From assembly GCA_002690445.1 (NCBI GenBank), contig NZER01000238.1, positions 1-10,029 on the forward strand: a DNA stretch of 10,029 bases, given 5' to 3'. A model generated the notes under the pieces. The model ran no database searches. It was not told where the DNA came from and saw nothing but the letters and a program-made list of their open reading frames with translations. Below are positions 5,876 through 10,029 of this stretch, one piece after another. Positions within the stretch are counted from its first letter, which is position 1. The number at the start of each line of letters is the position of its first letter. The stretch comes from Candidatus Pacearchaeota archaeon (GTDB taxonomy: Archaea > Nanoarchaeota > Nanoarchaeia > Pacearchaeales > GW2011-AR1). Both the position numbers and the translations under genes were made by a program.

Positions 5876-8017
5876 ATGCCGGTCTATTTCAATGATGCCG
5901 TTGATGACATACTGCTGTATGACCGGCAAGCCTCGTTCATTGGTGGCCAAGTATCCAACTTTCGGGAGAACCTTCTAAACGAGTCACAAGCCGAGCTCAT
6001 CAAGGATATGAGCCCGGAGATCTCCGGCGTGTTAAAGACCCGGAGAGGCTTCCACCGCTTCGCCAATCTGCTGGGCAGCACAAGCTCAAGCGTTGATATG
6101 AGGGCGATGCACTTCTTTGATTCCGACTCTCGGGAGAGGGTGATTGTGGCCGTTGCAAGGAATCTGTATGAGATTGAATCAAACGGCACGGTTACGGCGA
6201 TCTCGCCGGCAGCCAACGCCCTTCCCGCTGCCGTAAACCCGGCCTATATGTGTCAAGTGGCTGACAAGATGTACTGGAGCAGTGATGCCAGCACATCAAA
6301 GATCTTTGAGCTGAAATATTCTGGCAGTGCGTGGGTCAAGACAAATTCAACGGACACGGTTTACCCGGCAAACGCAAAGTATCTGATAGCCAACTCCGGC
6401 AGAGTGTTTGCCTATGACCCGAGCGGCAACCAGATCTTTGTAAGCACAATTCTGCCCAGCCTCGCGGCAGTTGTTAAGATCAACAACGGAGGCGGGTACG
6501 TCATTGGCGACTACACAACGAGCGGGATGGTAGTGGACGCTCTGACGATAGGCTTGAGCAGTGGGCAGACGATTGTTTTCAGCGGGGGTGGCAGCCTCTT
6601 GCTGAGTGCAGCAGCGGTTGAAACAGACACTAAAATTTACGGAACACTCGCTGATGCGGCGGTTGCCGATGATGAAGAGGCTGCAGTTGGCACTACGCTG
6701 TTCACGATGGGAGGCGCAACAATCAACCCGTTCAAGGTTGGCACGGGAGCCGAGACAGTTACCGGGATGTATAGCTGGGTGGGCTTCAATGTGGTTGTGT
6801 TCTGCGAGAACAGCATCTATTTGGTGGACACAAATCCGCTGACAGCGGCAGCAGCGGCAGCCGGCAACGCCACCAGCACCTTTAAGATCCGCCAAGTATC
6901 GAATCTTTCCGGGGCAGTCAGTCACCGGGCCATTGCCCAAGTGGGGGAGGATCTTATTTTCTTGGCCAGAGACGGGGTGAGAAGCCTCAAGAGGACGATG
7001 GCCGAGGAGATGGTGGCTGAGCAGTCCGGTGTGATCTCCTACCCGATTCAAGATTTGATTGATTCGATCAACTGGGGTTCAGCGGCGCAAAAGGCCACGG
7101 CAACATTCTGGAACGGATTCGCTCTGTTCAGCGTCCCAATTCTTTCCAGCACGGAGAACAACTGTGTGCTGGCCTATTCGGTGGACACAACTAGCTGGAT
7201 TGGTTACTGGCAAGGAAACCCGGCCTACAACATTAAGCCGGTTGATTTCTGTGTCACAGCCTTCAACGGTTATGCGGAGAAGCTGCTGGCGCTGGACAAG
7301 GTGGGCAACCCGCTGGAGTTTCGGGATTACGTTGCCCCGGAGAGCACGGTAGCCACGGATTTCCAAGACAACTTTGATGGCAGCAACTATCGGGACACAG
7401 CTTGGCAGACGTTGACGAGGGGGATGACCTTTGGCGACCAGTTGAGCCCCAAGAGCCCCGAGTTTGTGGAGTGGGAATTTGATAGGAGCAACGCCAAGGT
7501 GGACATCATCCCGGTGCTGGACGGAGACGATGCCGAGCGACTGATCACGGATCTGGAGACGGGAGTGGGAACGATTTCACTGGCCACAACCGGCGCGGTG
7601 ACGATTGACAACGGAGCCGGCTATGCGATTGGAGACTACACATCAAGCGGCATAGCGGTGGATTCGTTGCCAATAGCATTGAGCAGCGGACAGACTTTAT
7701 TCTTCAGCGGAGGCGGAAGGCTCTCGCTGAGTGCGTTGGCTTCCATTGGGGCCACCACAATCTACGGCACGCTTGCTGATGCCGCACTGGTGGACAACGA
7801 GGAGGCTGAAGTTGGAACCAGTGCAACCACTCTGCCATTCACGTTGTCGGACGCCAAGGTGAGGCGGTTCCGGTACAGCCTTACCCAGTACAGTCCTTTT
7901 CGGGAGTTGCAGTTCAGGCTTTTGCAGAGCACGGGTGACACCAGTGGCAGCAAGTACGTTTCTTTGAGGAGCATTCACGCCGGGGGCTTTATGGACACAA
8001 TGGAGGCGGATCTGTGA
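5876..8017 (+). CDS. Tail nozzle protein (T7 gp12 / P22 gp10-type)
   Basis: The product has 713 aa. The N-terminal pattern FIGGQVSNFRENLLNESQAE, then GVLKTRRGFHRFANLL, MRAMHFFDSDSRERVIVAVA and RNLYEIESNG, is typical of phage tail nozzle/stabilisation proteins built as beta propellers. It continues through propeller-like strands (WVGFNVVVFCENSIYLVD; GEDLIFLARDGVRSLKR; FWNGFALFSVP; GYAEKLLALDKVGNPLEFRD) to a C-terminal beta region (VEWEFDRSNAKVDIIPVL; FRELQFRLLQSTGD). A hexameric tube below the adaptor, forming the DNA exit channel, is the expected role. Two copies of a 76-residue cassette interrupt it (residues 198-273 and 573-648). The start is 2 nt after the adaptor stop without a clear Shine-Dalgarno site; the stop overlaps the next GTG start. 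The fold assignment is by motif only. Confidence 0.7.
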   Translation: MPVYFNDAVDDILLYDRQASFIGGQVSNFRENLLNESQAELIKDMSPEISGVLKTRRGFHRFANLLGSTSSSVDMRAMHFFDSDSRERVIVAVARNLYEIESNGTVTAISPAANALPAAVNPAYMCQVADKMYWSSDASTSKIFELKYSGSAWVKTNSTDTVYPANAKYLIANSGRVFAYDPSGNQIFVSTILPSLAAVVKINNGGGYVIGDYTTSGMVVDALTIGLSSGQTIVFSGGGSLLLSAAAVETDTKIYGTLADAAVADDEEAAVGTTLFTMGGATINPFKVGTGAETVTGMYSWVGFNVVVFCENSIYLVDTNPLTAAAAAAGNATSTFKIRQVSNLSGAVSHRAIAQVGEDLIFLARDGVRSLKRTMAEEMVAEQSGVISYPIQDLIDSINWGSAAQKATATFWNGFALFSVPILSSTENNCVLAYSVDTTSWIGYWQGNPAYNIKPVDFCVTAFNGYAEKLLALDKVGNPLEFRDYVAPESTVATDFQDNFDGSNYRDTAWQTLTRGMTFGDQLSPKSPEFVEWEFDRSNAKVDIIPVLDGDDAERLITDLETGVGTISLATTGAVTIDNGAGYAIGDYTSSGIAVDSLPIALSSGQTLFFSGGGRLSLSALASIGATTIYGTLADAALVDNEEAEVGTSATTLPFTLSDAKVRRFRYSLTQYSPFRELQFRLLQSTGDTSGSKYVSLRSIHAGGFMDTMEADL
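6467..6694 (+). repeat. Nozzle cassette, copy 1
   Basis: Residues 198-273 of the nozzle protein, 76 aa. Key pattern: GGGYVIGDYTTSG, LSSGQTIVFSGGG, IYGTLADAAVADDEEAAVG. By hand count it aligns without gaps to copy 2 with 50 of 76 identities (about 66%). Confidence 0.85.
7592..7819 (+). repeat. Nozzle cassette, copy 2
   Basis: Residues 573-648 of the nozzle protein, 76 aa. Key pattern: GAGYAIGDYTSSG, LSSGQTLFFSGGG, IYGTLADAALVDNEEAEVG. It lies 375 residues after copy 1, close to the C-terminus, just before PFTLSDAKVRRFRYSL. Confidence 0.85.
8002..8006 (+). promoter_or_regulatory. Shine-Dalgarno site that fixes the GTG start at 8014
   Basis: GGAGG ends 7 nt before GTG 8014, inside the last codons of the nozzle gene. 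It supports the GTG start with its GTGA overlap. Confidence 0.7.
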
Positions 8018-8445
8018 GCGACTATGATCAGAGGGTGGCTGAGGCTGTCAAGTTGTGTGCCGGGGGAAGCCGGGAGGCACATCTCTATCTGAATATCATT
8101 TGCAGATCAGCCCGGTTGATTGATGATTTATTTGATGACAAAGACAAGTGGAAGGGAGAGGACACTTACGATCTGGCGCATCTGCTTTTGGTGGATTTGC
8201 CGGACAGTCCTTTTTTCACAGCCAACCGGCAGCATCTTCTTCCGCTGCACTTAGTTGCTTTGAATGCTTGGAAGGATTCAAATAGTTGGGAAGCTGCCGA
8301 AGGAGTCAAGCGAACGTATGCGCTTGTCATACGGGACACCCTCACTGAGCTGGGCCTAATGGTGGCTCATTTGGTGGGGGGTAGGGACTACTTGGAGAAG
8401 ATTAGTTTGAAAGTAAGGGAATTATTCATAAAGGAGGAATTTTAG
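8014..8445 (+). CDS. Conserved-type phage helical protein with DDLFDDKD motif
   Basis: The product has 143 aa and starts at GTG, overlapping the nozzle stop by 4 nt (GTGA) with a good GGAGG upstream. It is predicted mostly helical: residues 21-39 (EAHLYLNIICRSARLIDDL), an aspartate-rich stretch DDLFDDKDK at 37-45, LAHLLLVDLP at 54-63, HLLPLHLVALNAWKDSN at 74-90, and RDTLTELGLMVAHLVGG at 107-123. I recall similar ~130-170 aa proteins (pattern D-D-L-x-D then LPxxPF and later A-x-L-V-G-G) near tail genes of environmental podophages, all without assigned function. The Asp cluster resembles the DDxxD metal site of isoprenoid synthases, but the protein is about half their length, so I do not assign that activity. 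A role in morphogenesis is suggested only by position. Confidence 0.75.
   Translation: MSDYDQRVAEAVKLCAGGSREAHLYLNIICRSARLIDDLFDDKDKWKGEDTYDLAHLLLVDLPDSPFFTANRQHLLPLHLVALNAWKDSNSWEAAEGVKRTYALVIRDTLTELGLMVAHLVGGRDYLEKISLKVRELFIKEEF
8431..8437 (+). promoter_or_regulatory. Shine-Dalgarno site for the gene at 8449
   Basis: AAGGAGG (8431-8437; core AGGAGG 8432-8437) sits 11 nt before ATG 8449. It doubles as the Lys-Glu-Glu codons at the end of the preceding protein. Confidence 0.75.
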
Positions 8446-8448
8446 ACA

Positions 8449-9336
8449 ATGGGACTCTACAGCTCAAAACCCCCGAAGCCGCCCGACTTTGAAGCCGCAA
8501 CGCGAGCCGGCGTTGAGGCCGATATTGAGAGCCTACCTATTAGGAAACTGATCGAGGCGGCAGCACGCCAAGGCACGAAGGTCACATACACCGATATGGA
8601 CGGCAAAGAGCAGACGGTGGACTTCACCGGCTTTGGCGATGTTGATATGAGCCGGCAAGATCTTGAGTTTGCCGAGGAATCGGCTGACCGGATGGCTCAA
8701 GCGATGCTCTCTGTTCAAGAGAAGTACGGAGCTGACTTTGTTAAGCAACGACTGAAGGAGTTGGAGCTGGCTGATCCACAATTTAGGAAGGTGAGGGAGT
8801 CACTGGGAGAAGCGGCCCTTGAAGATGTGGAGAGTGGTTATGCACTGGCCCCCGGTATGAGGGAAGAGGTTCAGCAAGCCACCAGAGCGGCACAGTACGC
8901 ACGGGGCAATGTGTTTGGAGCAGCGCCGGCTGCTGAAGAGGCTTTTGAAGTGGGTAACGCTGCATTCAGGCTGAGACAGCAACGGCTGGCCAATGCAGCC
9001 AGTTATCTGAGCGGCACGACTCCGGTGGCCCAGTTTGGGCAGATAGCCGGGGCTCAGCAAGGAGCTGCCGGGTTCAACCCGATGGGGGTTCGTAGCGGCA
9101 TAGGTCTGGATCCAAACGCCGGAGCCAGATCTCTGGGGCTGGCTACCAACGTCTACAACAATCAATTTCAAGACTATATGCAGCAGAGCTCTATGGCCGG
9201 GGATATGCTGGGAGCAGTGGCCGGTCTGGGTATGGGAGCAATGACCGGGGGGCTGCTGGGAGCTATTGGTGGCGGCGGCTGGAAAGGGTTCTCGAAAGGA
9301 GCACGCAAAGGCATAGGCGGCGGAGGAGATACATAA
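8449..9336 (+). CDS. Putative internal virion / DNA-ejection protein
   Basis: The product has 295 aa. The N-terminus MGLYSSKPPKPPDFEAATRAGVEADIESLP and a long Glu/Arg/Ala-rich helical middle (residues about 66-150, such as DLEFAEESADRMAQAMLSVQ and MREEVQQATRAAQYARGN) resemble internal or core proteins found after the nozzle gene in environmental podophages. Residues 155-195 (AAPAAEEAFEVGNAAFRLRQ, then LANAASYLSG) continue that pattern. Residues 250-276 are hydrophobic and glycine-rich (GDMLGAVAGLGMGAMTGG), with GxxxG-like spacing of a membrane-inserting glycine zipper, followed by a basic KGFSKGARKG and a Gly tail. The inferred role is leaving the capsid and helping form a channel through the cell envelope. 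The stop is 4 nt from the next start, and the GGA GGA codons there provide its ribosome site. Confidence 0.65.
   Translation: MGLYSSKPPKPPDFEAATRAGVEADIESLPIRKLIEAAARQGTKVTYTDMDGKEQTVDFTGFGDVDMSRQDLEFAEESADRMAQAMLSVQEKYGADFVKQRLKELELADPQFRKVRESLGEAALEDVESGYALAPGMREEVQQATRAAQYARGNVFGAAPAAEEAFEVGNAAFRLRQQRLANAASYLSGTTPVAQFGQIAGAQQGAAGFNPMGVRSGIGLDPNAGARSLGLATNVYNNQFQDYMQQSSMAGDMLGAVAGLGMGAMTGGLLGAIGGGGWKGFSKGARKGIGGGGDT
9322..9328 (+). promoter_or_regulatory. Shine-Dalgarno site for the gene at 9341
   Basis: GGAGGAG lies 12 nt before ATG 9341, inside the Gly-Gly-Asp codons at the end of the preceding gene. The spacing is slightly long. Confidence 0.6.
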
Positions 9337-9340
9337 GATT

Positions 9341-10029
9341 ATGGGAATGAGCGGAAAAACTTTTCTGTCAGCCTTCCAAATGGGGGCTAAGTTGTATCCG
9401 GACATAGTGAAGAGCCGGGAGGATAAGATTGATAAAGATCTGAAGAGGGAGATGCTCAACCTTCAGAAGAACAGGCTGAAGGTTGAGGGTGAGGTGGCTA
9501 CTGCCAAGGGAACGAGGCTTGCCACTGGACTGAAGAACCTAGAGGAGTTCAAGATTGAGTTTGATGCTCTGGATATGAATAGCCCGGAGTTTGTTTCCCA
9601 GTATTCTGATCTCGTTAAGAACAAGATCACCGGAATGTCTATGGCTCCGGAATCTTTGGAGAAGTTCAACGCTATTGACGGGATGGTGAAAGGAAACGCC
9701 ATTTACAAGGCTCAAGTTGAGGCTGAAAACAACGCTTGGAAAGTTACGGAATGGTGGAATAAGAGAAATCCGCTTTCCCCGATTGATCCTAGAACAGCTC
9801 CGCCGGAAGTATTGTCGTCTATTGACCAGTCATATAAAGACTATTTACAAGAAGAGAAAAACAAAGCTCTCCGGGCAGAGGTAGAGACAAGGAGCGAAGC
9901 AGAAACGGCTTTGAAGGATAAGGCTGAGTTCGTAGCTTTTGTTGAGGAAACCGGCAGCGCCTTCAAGCCGGAGGATTATGAGAATCCGGAAGCCAAGACT
10001 GCATTACGGATTCACAACCAGATCGAGGA
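9341..10029 (+). CDS. Long helical, charged phage protein, 3' partial
   Basis: ATG 9341 opens a frame with no stop to the window end: 229 complete codons plus 2 nt. The start MGMSGKTFLSAFQMGAKLYP is followed by a strongly charged helical stretch (VKSREDKIDKDLKREMLNLQ and NRLKVEGEVATAKGT), then mixed helical sequence (NSPEFVSQYSDLVKNKITGM; NNAWKVTEWWNKRNP) and another Glu/Lys/Ala-rich region near the end (EEKNKALRAEVETRSEAE). Coiled coils are likely. Its place after the ejection-type protein suggests a second internal/core protein or a large ejection protein. I do not recognise a specific family, no catalytic motif (such as a transglycosylase) is visible in this portion, and its full length is unknown. 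Confidence 0.75.
   Translation, partial: MGMSGKTFLSAFQMGAKLYPDIVKSREDKIDKDLKREMLNLQKNRLKVEGEVATAKGTRLATGLKNLEEFKIEFDALDMNSPEFVSQYSDLVKNKITGMSMAPESLEKFNAIDGMVKGNAIYKAQVEAENNAWKVTEWWNKRNPLSPIDPRTAPPEVLSSIDQSYKDYLQEEKNKALRAEVETRSEAETALKDKAEFVAFVEETGSAFKPEDYENPEAKTALRIHNQIE

Noticed and set aside
6347..7051. 234-aa open frame on the - strand
   Set aside because: It lies entirely inside the nozzle gene; the composition (Cys/His/Asn-rich) is typical of an antisense shadow and no - strand gene supports it.
8014..8445. Isoprenoid synthase based on DDxxD-like motif
   Set aside because: The protein is about half the usual length and has only one Asp-rich motif; the resemblance is reported only as an observation.
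1..10029. tRNA, CRISPR array, insertion sequence or attachment site
   Set aside because: Gaps between genes are 12 nt or less, no regularly spaced repeats or terminal inverted repeats were seen, and no transposase or integrase pattern appears in any frame.

Overview
The window is a late structural and lysis-type region of a tailed bacteriophage, most likely a short-tailed (podovirus-like) phage of the sort common in aquatic metagenomes. All thirteen recognisable genes lie on the + strand. The longest gap is 12 nt, and three junctions are 4-nt stop/start overlaps (ATGA, ATGA, GTGA). There is no tRNA, CRISPR, transposase or metabolic gene. Several starts have good Shine-Dalgarno sites (AGGAGG-type), so the host is a bacterium using canonical anti-SD initiation. 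Nothing here identifies the host further. Family calls come from pattern recognition alone, without any search.

Layout: (1) 1-1881 is the 3' part of a large tail fibre/receptor-binding protein with a LamG-like end, a carbohydrate-binding-like beta sandwich, fibre shaft and C-terminal head. (2) 1894-3563 is an island of six small genes: two acidic-tailed proteins, a 51-aa single-TM protein, a secreted 111-aa protein, an extremely basic 80-aa protein with a tandem repeat, and a 77-aa two-TM holin-like protein. (3) 3568-4686 is a second, shorter fibre-like protein. (4) 4689-8017 encodes the connector and tail tube: a T7 gp11-like adaptor and a large nozzle protein (T7 gp12 / P22 gp10 type). (5) 8014-10029 holds a small helical protein with an aspartate-rich motif, a probable internal/ejection protein with a glycine-rich membrane-active C-terminus, and the start of a long charged helical protein that runs off the window.

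Together these genes would build the tail, recognise the host, help deliver DNA and probably contribute to lysis. Three points stand out. First, the nozzle protein carries the same 76-residue cassette twice, about 66% identical and in two distant places, and the neighbouring adaptor carries its own pair of inserted beta repeats. Second, GATC is absent from the first ~2.66 kb (fibre plus two small genes) but dense in the remaining ~7.4 kb, which suggests a mosaic junction near 2,590-2,670. Third, the small-gene island pairs poly-Glu-tailed proteins with a +21 basic protein and several membrane or secreted proteins of unknown role.
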